From Jannaschia sp. M317 (GTDB taxonomy: Bacteria > Pseudomonadota > Alphaproteobacteria > Rhodobacterales > Rhodobacteraceae), in NCBI RefSeq assembly GCF_025141175.1, contig NZ_CP081155.1:3005001-3069000 (forward strand): 64,000 bases of DNA, read 5' to 3'. The first letter of the stretch is position 1; the number at the start of each line of letters is the position of its first letter. A program made the translations under genes and the position numbers. The notes below the pieces were generated by a model. It had not been told where the DNA came from. It saw only the letters and a list, made by a program, of their open reading frames with translations, and made no database searches. Below are positions 17,016 to 25,884 of the stretch, piece after piece.

Positions 17016-17924
17016 ATGTCTCAGACCACAGATACCCCCGTCTCGCTTCCGACCCTGTCCAACTGGGTGTCGGTCATTGCACTGGGGTTGATCTGGGGCG
17101 GCACCTTCATGGTCGTGGCCATCGCATTGCGCGGCTACGGGCCCGTCACCGTGGCGGCGGCGCGCACGACCTTGGGGGCGCTGGCGCTCTTGTCCCTGGT
17201 GTGCGTGTTGCGACGCCCCTTGCCCGCGCCCTCGTCCGCGTTGGCGGGCTTTGTCGTCACCCTCGGCGTGCTGACCACCGCCCTGCCCTTTGTGCTGCTG
17301 TCCTGGGGCCAGCAATATGTGCCCTCGGCCTTTGCGGGGCTCAGCATGGCGGTCCTGCCGTTGTTCGTCTTGCCGCTGGCGCATGTCTTTGTGCCGGGCG
17401 ACCGGATGACCTGGCGCAAGTCCTCTGGCTTTGCGCTTGGACTGACCGGGGCGCTGGTTCTGTTGGGTCCGGGGATCTTTGCGGCGGGTGACGGCGACCT
17501 GGCGGCCCTGGGGCGGATTGCCTGCGTGGCCGCGTCCATCAGCTATGCGGTGGGGTCGATCCTGACCCGGCGCTGTCCGCCCATCGACGGGATGTGGTTG
17601 GGCGCGTTGACGTTGCTGGTGGGGGCGGTGATCCTTGTCCCGACGATGCTGTTGACCGAGGGCGTGCCCGGTGCAGCAGCGCCCGGCGTTATGCTGGCCA
17701 TCGTCTTTCTGGGTCTCGTCCCGACCGCCTTTGCGGCCTATCTGCGCGTGTCGGTCATCCGCAGCGCGGGGCCGTCCTTCATGACGCTGGTGAACTATCA
17801 GGTGCCGGTCTGGGCCATGATATTCGGCACCGCCGTCCTGAGCGAGGTCCTGCCGAGCCGGTTTTACCTGGCCCTGGCCCTGATCGCGACCGGCCTGTTC
17901 GTCAGCCAGATGCGGCGCCGCTGA
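17016..17924 (+). CDS. EamA/DMT family transporter
   Basis: A 302-residue inner-membrane protein with about ten hydrophobic helices arranged as two EamA repeats (first near residues 17-140, second near 160-298). It resembles RhaT/YdcZ/RarD-type metabolite exporters and starts at ATG 17016 (MSQTTDTPVS), where hydrophobic sequence begins soon after. The frame is open upstream to 16881 but that part is not protein-like. The exported compound is unknown. It is divergent from urtA and 76 bp before trkH. Confidence 0.87.
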   Translation: MSQTTDTPVSLPTLSNWVSVIALGLIWGGTFMVVAIALRGYGPVTVAAARTTLGALALLSLVCVLRRPLPAPSSALAGFVVTLGVLTTALPFVLLSWGQQYVPSAFAGLSMAVLPLFVLPLAHVFVPGDRMTWRKSSGFALGLTGALVLLGPGIFAAGDGDLAALGRIACVAASISYAVGSILTRRCPPIDGMWLGALTLLVGAVILVPTMLLTEGVPGAAAPGVMLAIVFLGLVPTAFAAYLRVSVIRSAGPSFMTLVNYQVPVWAMIFGTAVLSEVLPSRFYLALALIATGLFVSQMRRR

Positions 17925-18000
17925 GGCATCGGGCGCAAACACGCGCCGCCAACGCACGCCGCCCATTGACACCCGAAGCCCCCCGCCGGAGACCGGTGTG

Positions 18001-19449
18001 ATGCTGGACGTGCGCCCCGTTGGATATGTGATCGGCCTGTTGCTGGTGGCCCTGGGGGCGTCGATGGCGCTGCCGCTGGCGGCTGACGTGATGGCGGGCA
18101 ACGGCCATTGGCCGGCGTTCTTCGAATCCGGGATGCTGACGATCCTTGCGGGCATGTCGCTGGCGCTGGCCTGCGCCAACGCCGTGCGCACCCGACTGAG
18201 CCTGCAGCAGACGTTCCTTTTGACCACGGGCGTGTGGCTGGCGATGCCGATCTTCGCGGCGCTGCCCTTTGTCTTCGGGGCCACCGACGCCAGCTATACC
18301 GATGCCTTCTTCGAGGCGATGTCGGGTCTGACCACAACCGGATCAACGGTGCTGACCGGGCTGGACGACCTGCCGCGCGGGATCCTTTTGTGGCGGGGGT
18401 TGCTGCAATGGTTCGGCGGTATCGGGGTGATCGTCGTCGCCATGGTCTTCCTGCCGGAGCTGCGGGTCGGGGGGATGCAGATCTTCCGGTCCGAGGCTTT
18501 CGACACCATGGGCAAGGTGTTGCCGCGCGCGGCAGAAATCTCGTCAAGGATTTCCACCGTCTATGTCGGGATCACGCTGACCTGCGCGCTGGCCTATTCC
18601 GCGGCGGGAATGGGGTCGTTCGATGCACTCGTCCACGCGATGACGACCGTCTCAACCGGCGGTTTCGCCAATTACGACGCCAGTTTCGGGATGTTCAGCG
18701 GCCCGCATGAATACATCGCGACCGTCTTCATGCTGGCGGCGGCCTTGCCGTTCGTTCTCTATGTGCAGCTTCTGGCGGGGAGCGGGCGGCCCTTGCTGCG
18801 CGACAGCCAGGTGCGCGCATTCCTGGGGGTTTTCGCGGCACTCGTGCTGGTGACCGCCGTGACGTTGATGGTCGTCGACAAGTTTCCGATCGAACGCGCC
18901 CTGCGCGAAGCCCTGTTCAACATCGCCTCGATCCTGACCGGCACGGGCTATGCCAGCGTCGACTACATGCAGTGGGGTGCCTTCATCATCACGCTGTTCT
19001 TCTTTTGTGGGCTGATCGGGGGCTGCGCGGGATCGACGTCCTGCTCGGTCAAGATCTTTCGCTATCAGATCCTGTTTGCCGCCGCCCGCGCGCAGATCCG
19101 ACGCATCCATTCGCCACACGGGATTTTCAACGCGCGCTACATGGGGCGCAACGTCAGCGACGACGTGCTGTCGTCGGTCATGGCTTTTTTCGTCCTGTTC
19201 GTCGTGACGTTGGGCGTCTTTGCGGTGGCGCTGGCCATGACGGGGCTGGATTTCCTGACCGCGGTGTCTGGGGCCGCAACGGCGGTGGGCAACATCGGGC
19301 CGGGCCTGGGCGACATCATCGGACCGGCTGGCAACTTTTCCTCGCTCAACGACATGGCGAAATGGCTGCTATCTGCGGCGATGCTGATCGGGCGGCTGGA
19401 ATTGATGGTGGTCTACGTGCTGTTCACCGCGCGGTTCTGGCGGTCCTGA
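18001..19449 (+). CDS. trkH: TrkH family potassium uptake protein
   Basis: A 482-residue channel subunit of the Trk/Ktr K+ uptake system. Repeated membrane-pore-membrane units are visible, with filter-like segments MSGLTTTGSTVLTGL, TTVSTGGFANYD and SILTGTGYAS, and a final SGAATAVGNIGPG. The ATG at 18001 is preferred over the GTG one codon upstream. No trkA gene is adjacent, so the regulatory NAD-binding subunit must be elsewhere. It ends 3 bp from the convergent Nudix gene. Confidence 0.93.
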   Translation: MLDVRPVGYVIGLLLVALGASMALPLAADVMAGNGHWPAFFESGMLTILAGMSLALACANAVRTRLSLQQTFLLTTGVWLAMPIFAALPFVFGATDASYTDAFFEAMSGLTTTGSTVLTGLDDLPRGILLWRGLLQWFGGIGVIVVAMVFLPELRVGGMQIFRSEAFDTMGKVLPRAAEISSRISTVYVGITLTCALAYSAAGMGSFDALVHAMTTVSTGGFANYDASFGMFSGPHEYIATVFMLAAALPFVLYVQLLAGSGRPLLRDSQVRAFLGVFAALVLVTAVTLMVVDKFPIERALREALFNIASILTGTGYASVDYMQWGAFIITLFFFCGLIGGCAGSTSCSVKIFRYQILFAAARAQIRRIHSPHGIFNARYMGRNVSDDVLSSVMAFFVLFVVTLGVFAVALAMTGLDFLTAVSGAATAVGNIGPGLGDIIGPAGNFSSLNDMAKWLLSAAMLIGRLELMVVYVLFTARFWRS

Positions 19450-19452
19450 GGG

Positions 19453-19947
19453 TCAGACGACCTGAAACTGGCCCGTGTCCCGAAATGCGCGCCAGTGGGC
19501 AAAGGTGGGGTATTCCGGTTTGCAGAACGTCCCCGGATCGACCTCCGCCTCGGTGACGAAGCGGAAGGCGGTGGCCTCGCCGTCGTTGGCCCGCAGGGGA
19601 CCGGGGTTCAGGCGCGCGTGGATCAACAGGCAGACGGCCTGCACCTGGTCGCCATTGGGATAGACGTGACGCTCGACGATCGGATCGGAGGACAGGCCAA
19701 AGGGCGTCAGGTCGCGCACATCGGCATTCGCCTCTTCCCGCGCTTCGCGGCGGGCGGTGTCCATCAGCGACTCGCCCAGCTCCATCCCGCCGGACAGCAG
19801 GCCCCACTTGCCGTCATCGGCACGGCGGATATTCAGGAACCGCCCGGCGTCGTCCTCGATCAACAGACGCGCCCCGATGTTCAATAGCGGCTCTGCACCC
19901 ACCCGCGCCCGAAGACGGCCAAGGTAGCTTGCGGCGAAACCGCTCAC
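19453..19947 (-). CDS. NUDIX hydrolase
   Basis: A 164-residue Nudix-fold pyrophosphohydrolase. The Nudix box is GGMELGESLMDTARREAREEAN, matching GX5EX7REUXEEX but with Asn where the final Gly usually stands. The core acidic residues for Mg are intact. Substrates could be nucleoside diphosphate derivatives or other diphosphate-linked compounds. Its start overlaps the stop of the upstream SPOR/protease-like gene by 4 bp, so the two are co-transcribed. Confidence 0.9.
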   Translation of the reverse strand: MSGFAASYLGRLRARVGAEPLLNIGARLLIEDDAGRFLNIRRADDGKWGLLSGGMELGESLMDTARREAREEANADVRDLTPFGLSSDPIVERHVYPNGDQVQAVCLLIHARLNPGPLRANDGEATAFRFVTEAEVDPGTFCKPEYPTFAHWRAFRDTGQFQVV

Positions 19948-21704
19948 TCCCAGCAGCTGACCAGAACGGTCATTCCGGTGGCGCGCGTCGTCAGATCCTC
20001 AGGTGCGATGGCCGCGCCGTCCTGTGCGACAGATGCACGAATGCCCGCCGACTGCAGCACCGCCTGCAACGTCGATGCCTTGGCCGCGATGGCCACGTCG
20101 CCCGGCAGTGCCCGCGACCCATCGCCCGGCGGCGGCAACAACAGGCCGGCAACCCGCCCCGAACTGTCCAGAACCGGACCGCCAACGTCGCCTGCCTGCG
20201 CGGCCAGCGCCAGACGCAGAACCGCGTCGGACCCGTCCAGCCCGCGCACATCTTCCAGCGTGCCGAAGGTCAGCGTCGCCGCCCCCAGGACGCCACCGTA
20301 GGGATACCCACCGACCGAGACCGGGGCGCGAAGGCGGCCTTCGGTGGGGGCCAGCATGGCGACCTCGACCGGGGCCAGGCGACCCGTGGGGCGCAGAATC
20401 GCGATGCCATCGGCCGAAAGCGCCACCTCCGCGTCGTGCAGTCGGTCCAACGTGATCCGTCCGCACCCGGCCACGGTATCCGCCGCCGTGGCCACGCGCC
20501 CCTGCCCGTCGACAAAGAACCCCGAAGCGGAACGCAGCGGTTGCCGCACCTCCAACCCGGACACCATGTCGAAGCTTTGGGTCGCGGGGTCGAAGCCCTG
20601 ATCGGGATCCAGCGGCGGACCGATCTTGCGGATCGTCTCGTCCATCGCCGCCAGGGCGCGCACGGCCGACGCCTGCTGCGCATCGGGCCAGCTGAGCAGG
20701 TAGCCAAAGATATGGCCATCTTCCAGCCGGGCGGTCACCTGGGTCGTGCGCCCCGGCGCCTCGCCCCGGATCGAAAAGCTGTCACGGGCCTTGGACCGGT
20801 CGCCTTGGGTCGGCACCACGTCCAGCGTCTGCAGGATTTCGTACAGCCCGCCCAGCGCCGCGCGGTCGCCCGGCTGGCTGATCAACGACAGACGCATGCC
20901 GCTGCCGTCTTTCTGAACGTAGTGGACAAACGGGGCTTCGATCCGGTCGAACCTGACCAGGCCGAGCGGCGCCGTCAGCGACAGGCCCGCCTGCTGTTGA
21001 ACCAACGGCTCCAAGCCGAGCGCGGCCTGCGCGGCGCGGTAGTCGTCCATCAGGCGCGCCCGCTGCCGGGTGGTCAGAATGCCGCTGACGTCTTCGACAC
21101 CGGCATCCTGCTGCCAGGCCGCCATGGAGGCGCGGGTGCCGCGCCCATAAGATCCGTCGATGGCCGCCGTGTAATAGCCGAACCATTGCAGGGCCCGCTG
21201 CAGGTCACGTTTTTCGTCGCGCGAAAGCTGCGCTTCGGACCGCTGCGCTTCGCGGCGGGTTTCCTCCGGCTCGGGCACCGGTGCCGGTGCGGGGTCCGGC
21301 GTGGCCACGACGACCGGCGCGGCGGGCACGTCCGGCCTGGGGGCCTCGGCCACTGCGGGCGGGGTCGGCGTGTCGATGACACCCACCGGCCAGAACCGGT
21401 CGCGGTAGGTGTTGCCGTCGCTGACATAGCTGTCGCGCGGGATCAGCCCCTCTCGGCGCAGCTGCCGCAGGACGGCGCGGGCCTCGGTCTCGGGATAGGG
21501 GCCCAGCGCGATGCCGTACCAGCCGCCGCCCAGTCGGAATCCGTTCAGGTTCGGCAGCAGCCCGCCATAGGCGCGGGCGCGGGCCTCGGCCTCGCGCAGG
21601 TTGGGATGCGCTTCGATCTGGACGTAGACACCGGTGCCTTGTGCCTGAACACCACCGGCCATGGTCATCAGCAGCATAAGCCCCGCCAACAGAAATGCGC
21701 GCAT
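19944..21704 (-). CDS. SPOR/peptidoglycan-binding protein with degenerate trypsin-like domain
   Basis: 586 residues, exported (signal peptide MRAFLLAGLMLLMTMAGGVQA). A SPOR-like segment spans about 25-95, a Pro/Ala linker 110-150, a PG_binding_1 domain about 163-222 (RALQWFGYYTAAIDGSYG), and a trypsin-like domain about 392-525. In the last, the His of the TAAH motif is Asp409 (TAADTV) and the Ser of GDSGG is Val507 (GDVGG), so proteolytic activity is not expected. It probably anchors to the cell wall as a structural or binding protein. ATG 21704 is chosen for the signal peptide. Another ATG lies six codons upstream. Confidence 0.83.
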   Translation of the reverse strand: MRAFLLAGLMLLMTMAGGVQAQGTGVYVQIEAHPNLREAEARARAYGGLLPNLNGFRLGGGWYGIALGPYPETEARAVLRQLRREGLIPRDSYVSDGNTYRDRFWPVGVIDTPTPPAVAEAPRPDVPAAPVVVATPDPAPAPVPEPEETRREAQRSEAQLSRDEKRDLQRALQWFGYYTAAIDGSYGRGTRASMAAWQQDAGVEDVSGILTTRQRARLMDDYRAAQAALGLEPLVQQQAGLSLTAPLGLVRFDRIEAPFVHYVQKDGSGMRLSLISQPGDRAALGGLYEILQTLDVVPTQGDRSKARDSFSIRGEAPGRTTQVTARLEDGHIFGYLLSWPDAQQASAVRALAAMDETIRKIGPPLDPDQGFDPATQSFDMVSGLEVRQPLRSASGFFVDGQGRVATAADTVAGCGRITLDRLHDAEVALSADGIAILRPTGRLAPVEVAMLAPTEGRLRAPVSVGGYPYGGVLGAATLTFGTLEDVRGLDGSDAVLRLALAAQAGDVGGPVLDSSGRVAGLLLPPPGDGSRALPGDVAIAAKASTLQAVLQSAGIRASVAQDGAAIAPEDLTTRATGMTVLVSCWE

Positions 21705-21929
21705 CCTCGAACCCTCGGCCATCCAAAAGAAATATAGCAGCCTTCCTTCCAAATCGCGCGTCGAAGGGGAAGGGATTGAGCGCCCAAGCCGCCGCCCTGC
21801 CCCGCTTGGCGTGCGATGTGTTGCGCACGGGTCGCGGTGCGCCCGCCCGCGCGGCACCGCAAGGCCCGCGTTGACCCGCCGCGTGCCGCCGTCTAGACGC
21901 GCAGCCGACCCACCCGACCGGAGGCCCGC

Positions 21930-22865
21930 ATGTCCGCACCCGACGCGCCCAGATCCTTTCAGGAAATCATCCTGAGGCTTCAGACCTACTGGGCCTCGCA
22001 GGGCTGCGCCATTCTGCAGCCCTACGACATGGAGGTGGGTGCCGGCACCTTCCACCCGGCCACCACCCTGCGATCGCTGGGCGACAAGCCCTGGGCCGCC
22101 GCCTACGTGCAGCCTTCGCGCCGTCCGACGGACGGGCGCTATGGCGAGAACCCGAACCGGTTGCAGCACTACTATCAGTATCAGGTCATCATCAAACCCT
22201 CGCCGCCCGACCTGCAGGACCTGTATCTCGGCTCGCTAAAGGCGATCGGCGTGGACATGGATCTGCACGACATCCGCTTTGTCGAGGACGACTGGGAAAG
22301 CCCGACCCTGGGGGCCTGGGGCCTGGGCTGGGAGGTTTGGTGCGACGGCATGGAAGTCAGCCAGTTCACCTATTTCCAGCAGGTCGGCGGTCACGATTGC
22401 CACCCGGTGTCCGGCGAGCTGACCTATGGGTTGGAGCGGCTGGCGATGTACATCCTGGGCGTCGATCACGTCATGGACATGCCGTTCAACGATCCGCAAA
22501 CGCCGATCGCGCTGACCTACGGCGACATCTTCAAGCAGACCGAAGAAGAATACGCGCGCTGGAACTTCGACACTGCGGACACCGCGGTCCTGCTGCGGCA
22601 GTTCGAGGAGGCGGAGGCGCATTGCGCCGAGATCCTGTCGAAGGATGCCCTGGACCCCAAGACCGGCAAGCGCATCGTCATGGTGCACCCGGCCTATGAC
22701 CAGTGCATCAAGGCCAGCCACATGTTCAACCTGCTGGACGCGCGCGGCGTGATCTCTGTCACGGAACGTCAAAGCTACATTGGCCGTGTGCGGGCCTTGG
22801 CCAAGATGTGCGCCGACGCCTTTTTGCAGACCGGGGCCGGTGGCTGGACACCGGGCGCCGCCTGA
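21930..22865 (+). CDS. glyQ: Glycine--tRNA ligase alpha subunit
   Basis: 311 residues, the normal size for the alpha subunit of the bacterial alpha2-beta2 GlyRS that charges tRNA-Gly. Hallmarks are [35 protein letters not shown] and [14 protein letters not shown]. The beta subunit is encoded 0.8 kb downstream on the same strand. A small membrane-anchored protein gene lies between them. The 248 bp after glyQ show no other gene. Confidence 0.97.
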   Translation: MSAPDAPRSFQEIILRLQTYWASQGCAILQPYDMEVGAGTFHPATTLRSLGDKPWAAAYVQPSRRPTDGRYGENPNRLQHYYQYQVIIKPSPPDLQDLYLGSLKAIGVDMDLHDIRFVEDDWESPTLGAWGLGWEVWCDGMEVSQFTYFQQVGGHDCHPVSGELTYGLERLAMYILGVDHVMDMPFNDPQTPIALTYGDIFKQTEEEYARWNFDTADTAVLLRQFEEAEAHCAEILSKDALDPKTGKRIVMVHPAYDQCIKASHMFNLLDARGVISVTERQSYIGRVRALAKMCADAFLQTGAGGWTPGAA

Positions 22866-23113
22866 GGCGGGGCCGGACCGTTCGACCAACCCGCCTGCAA
22901 CCGCGCCCGCCGAGCAGCGGCGCATCCTTTGGCGCGGATGGCTTGGGACCTGCGACTGCCGGCCAGAGGCCCGGAAGCAGGCCAAGTCGCCGCCTTGTCG
23001 CCCGGTCCAACCCGCCCCGCGACCCCGTCACCCGCGACATCGCGCGCGCCCCGCTTGCCCGTGCGCGCCCGCCGGTGTAGGCCGCGCCCGGACATAACAC
23101 CCCGGAGGACACC

Positions 23114-23647
23114 TTGGGAAAGGCCGTTGTCATCGCCATGCTGCTTGCTGCCCTGCTGGGTGGTGTCGGCATCTGGTACACCCAGACCCGCGCCTATTAT
23201 TCCGAGGTGGCGGGCCCCGTGTCGCTGACCTTTTCCACGGGCGGGGATCTGACGACCCTGCCCGCCTCTGAGGTGCGCGCCATTGCGTCGGTGTCTTCGC
23301 CCCTGGGATTCCGTGCCTGTTTTGCCCACGATCTGGACCTTTTGACCGTTCCCGATCTGGCCGATCCCCACGCCCAGGCCGCACCGACCGTGGCCCCTGG
23401 ATGGTTCGACTGTTTCGACGCGAAACAGGTCGCGGGCCTGCTGGACGACGGCCTCGCACAGGGGTTCGTGGCGATGAAGAACGTGGCCTTTGGCGTGGAC
23501 CGGATCGTCGCCCTGTCGGCGGATGGACGCGGCTGGGCCTGGCACGAATTGAACGAATGCGGCCGCAAGTCCTACGACGGCACCCCCGTCGGAGAGGCCT
23601 GCCCCGACCGCGCGACCTACACCCCGCTGACCGAGGGATCCCTCTGA
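23114..23647 (+). CDS. Small N-terminally anchored protein of the glyQ-glyS interval (DUF6446-like)
   Basis: 177 residues with an N-terminal membrane anchor or uncleaved signal (VVIAMLLAALLGGVGIWY, residues 4-23) and a periplasmic domain with four cysteines (ACF, DCF, ECG, ACP) that could form two disulfides. The start is TTG at 23114, supported by GGAGG 5 bases upstream. It matches what I recall of the DUF6446 family found beside glyS in Rhodobacteraceae. Its function is unknown and a link to translation rests only on position. It ends 1 bp before glyS. Confidence 0.8.
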   Translation: MGKAVVIAMLLAALLGGVGIWYTQTRAYYSEVAGPVSLTFSTGGDLTTLPASEVRAIASVSSPLGFRACFAHDLDLLTVPDLADPHAQAAPTVAPGWFDCFDAKQVAGLLDDGLAQGFVAMKNVAFGVDRIVALSADGRGWAWHELNECGRKSYDGTPVGEACPDRATYTPLTEGSL

Positions 23648-23648
23648 T

Positions 23649-25703
23649 ATGGCCGACCTGCTGATCGAACTCTTTTCCGAGGAAATTCCCGCGCGGATGC
23701 AGCGCCGCGCCGCCGCCGACCTGCAAAAGCTGGTGACCGATGGCCTGGTCGAGGCGGGCCTGACCTATGCGGGCGCGGTCGCCCATTGCACACCGCGCCG
23801 CCTGGCCCTGTCGGTGCAGGGCCTGACAGACGAAAGCCCGACCACAACCGAGGCCCGGCGCGGGCCCCGCGTGGATGCGCCAGATAAGGCGCTGGCAGGC
23901 TTTCTGCGGTCCACCGGTCTGACGCGCGAACAGCTGGACGAAGAAGACGACAAGAAAGGCCGCGTGTTTATCGCCCGCATCACGAACCCCGGCCGCCCCG
24001 CCGCCGAGATCGTGGCCGAGGTGCTGGAGACGACGATCCGCAATTTCCCCTGGCCCAAGTCGATGCGCTGGGGGGCCGGATCCCTGCGTTGGGTGCGCCC
24101 CCTGCGGTCGATCCTGTGCATCCTGACGCGCGAAGACGGGTCCGAAGTCGTGCCGCTGACCGTTGATGGCATCGTGGCGGGCGACACGACCGAGGGGCAC
24201 CGGTTCATGGCCCCTGCCCCGTTCCGCGTCACCTCCTTCGATGACTACGAGGCCAAGCTGAAGCGCGCCCACGTGATCCTGTCGTCCGAGGAACGGGCCG
24301 ACGCGATCTGGCACGACGCCACCAACCAGGCCTTTGCCGCCGGGTTGGACGTGGTCGAGGACAAGGGCCTGCTGGCCGAGGTGGCGGGACTGGTCGAATG
24401 GCCCGTCGTCCTGATGGGCGAGATCGGCGTGGACTTTCTGGAGCTGCCGCCCGAGGTTCTGCAAACCTCCATGAAGGAGCATCAGAAGTTCTTTTCCGTC
24501 CGCGACAAGACCGGGCGCATCACCCGGTTCGTCACCGTCGCCAACCGCGAAACGGCAGACGACGGGGCGACCATTCTGGCAGGCAACAACAAGGTGCTGT
24601 CTGCGCGGTTGGCGGATGCGAAGTTCTTTTGGGAAAACGACCTGCGCGTGGCCAAGGCAGGGATGGAGCCGTGGCTGGACGCGCTGTCGAACGTCACCTT
24701 CCACGCCAAGCTGGGGTCGCAGCGCGCACGCATCGACCGGATTGCTGCGCTGGCCCGCGAAATCGCGCCCGCCGTGGGGGCCGCCCCCGATCTGGCCGAA
24801 CGCGCGGCACGGCTGGCCAAGGCCGATCTGTCGTCCGAAATGGTCTACGAGTTCCCTGAATTGCAGGGCCTGATGGGCCGCTACTATGCCCAAGCCGCGG
24901 GCGAAGACCCCGCCGTGGCACAGGCCGCGCAGGAACATTATTCGCCGCTAGGCCCGTCCGACGACGTGCCGACCGCGCCCGTGTCCGTGGCCGTGGCGCT
25001 GGCCGACAAGCTGGATACCCTGGCGGGGTTCTGGGCGATTGACGAGAAGCCTACGGGATCCAAGGACCCCTACGCGCTGCGCCGGGCCGACCTGGGCGTG
25101 ATCCGGTTGATCTTGAACAACGCGCTGACCCTGTCTCTGAAGCCGGTGATTGCAGCGGCCAATGCCGAGGCCGAAATTGCGGACCTGCTGGCGTTCACGC
25201 ACGACCGCCTCAAGGTGCACCTGCGCGACGAGGGCATTCGCCACGATGTCATCGACGCCTGCCTGACCGGGGAGCGGACCGACGATCTCGCCGATCTGGT
25301 GGCACGGGCGCGCGCGTTGAACGACGTGCTGGCGACCGAGGACGGAACCAACCTGGTACAGGGCACCAAGCGCGCCGCCAATATCCTGGCGCAGGCCGAG
25401 GCGAAGGACGGCGTGGAGTACAGCTATGGCGCCGACCCGAAGCTGGCCGAGACGGACGCCGAACGCGCGCTGTTCGACGCGATGGCCACCGCGCGGCCCC
25501 GGATCGACGCGGCGCTGACCGCCGAGGACTACCCGTCGGCCATGGCCGCACTGGCCGCGCTGCGTGGCCCGATCGACGCCTTTTTCGAAGCGGTGCAGGT
25601 CAATGCCGACAACGAAATCGTGCGGCGCAATCGCCTGAACCTGTTGTCGGAGATCACGCGCATGGCCGCAAAGATCGCTGATCTGACGCGAATCGACGGC
25701 TGA
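23649..25703 (+). CDS. glyS: Glycine--tRNA ligase beta subunit
   Basis: 684 residues, typical for the GlyRS beta subunit, which contributes tRNA binding and is needed for activity with GlyQ. It begins MADLLIELFSEEIPARMQ, a family signature. Also visible are TPRRLAL, KSMRWG, the HD-like middle region, DKLDTLAGFWAIDEKPTGSKDPYALRR and the C-terminal anticodon-binding-type region. It starts one base after the preceding stop codon, so expression is probably coupled. Confidence 0.97.
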   Translation: MADLLIELFSEEIPARMQRRAAADLQKLVTDGLVEAGLTYAGAVAHCTPRRLALSVQGLTDESPTTTEARRGPRVDAPDKALAGFLRSTGLTREQLDEEDDKKGRVFIARITNPGRPAAEIVAEVLETTIRNFPWPKSMRWGAGSLRWVRPLRSILCILTREDGSEVVPLTVDGIVAGDTTEGHRFMAPAPFRVTSFDDYEAKLKRAHVILSSEERADAIWHDATNQAFAAGLDVVEDKGLLAEVAGLVEWPVVLMGEIGVDFLELPPEVLQTSMKEHQKFFSVRDKTGRITRFVTVANRETADDGATILAGNNKVLSARLADAKFFWENDLRVAKAGMEPWLDALSNVTFHAKLGSQRARIDRIAALAREIAPAVGAAPDLAERAARLAKADLSSEMVYEFPELQGLMGRYYAQAAGEDPAVAQAAQEHYSPLGPSDDVPTAPVSVAVALADKLDTLAGFWAIDEKPTGSKDPYALRRADLGVIRLILNNALTLSLKPVIAAANAEAEIADLLAFTHDRLKVHLRDEGIRHDVIDACLTGERTDDLADLVARARALNDVLATEDGTNLVQGTKRAANILAQAEAKDGVEYSYGADPKLAETDAERALFDAMATARPRIDAALTAEDYPSAMAALAALRGPIDAFFEAVQVNADNEIVRRNRLNLLSEITRMAAKIADLTRIDG

Positions 25704-25717
25704 ACCGGCCCCGAAAA

Positions 25718-25734
25718 CGCCCCCTTAGGGGGCG
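25718..25734 (+). terminator. Hairpin after glyS, probable terminator
   Basis: A perfect 7-bp stem CGCCCCC/GGGGGCG with a TTA loop starts 15 bp after the glyS stop. It is followed by GTCCCCCTTT, only a short T-run, so termination may be partial. Confidence 0.5.
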
Positions 25735-25884
25735 GTCCCCCTTTGCATTTCCGCAACAGCAGGGATCGGCCCCAGATTTTCCCGCAATAACACTTAAGAA
25801 ATGCGGAGCGGCTATGTAACATCTTCACGACGTCCTTGCCGCGCTGCGGCGTAGTGATACGCTGCAGGTGCAAAGGAGCCTGAG

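Noticed and set aside
19929..21737. 602-residue plus-strand frame opposite the SPOR/protease-like gene.
   Set aside because: Low-complexity Arg/Gln/Gly translation, no recognisable start or domain. The opposite strand has a signal peptide and clear domains.
23130..24938. 602-residue minus-strand frame opposite glyS.
   Set aside because: glyS is unambiguous on the plus strand and the antisense product shows no family features.
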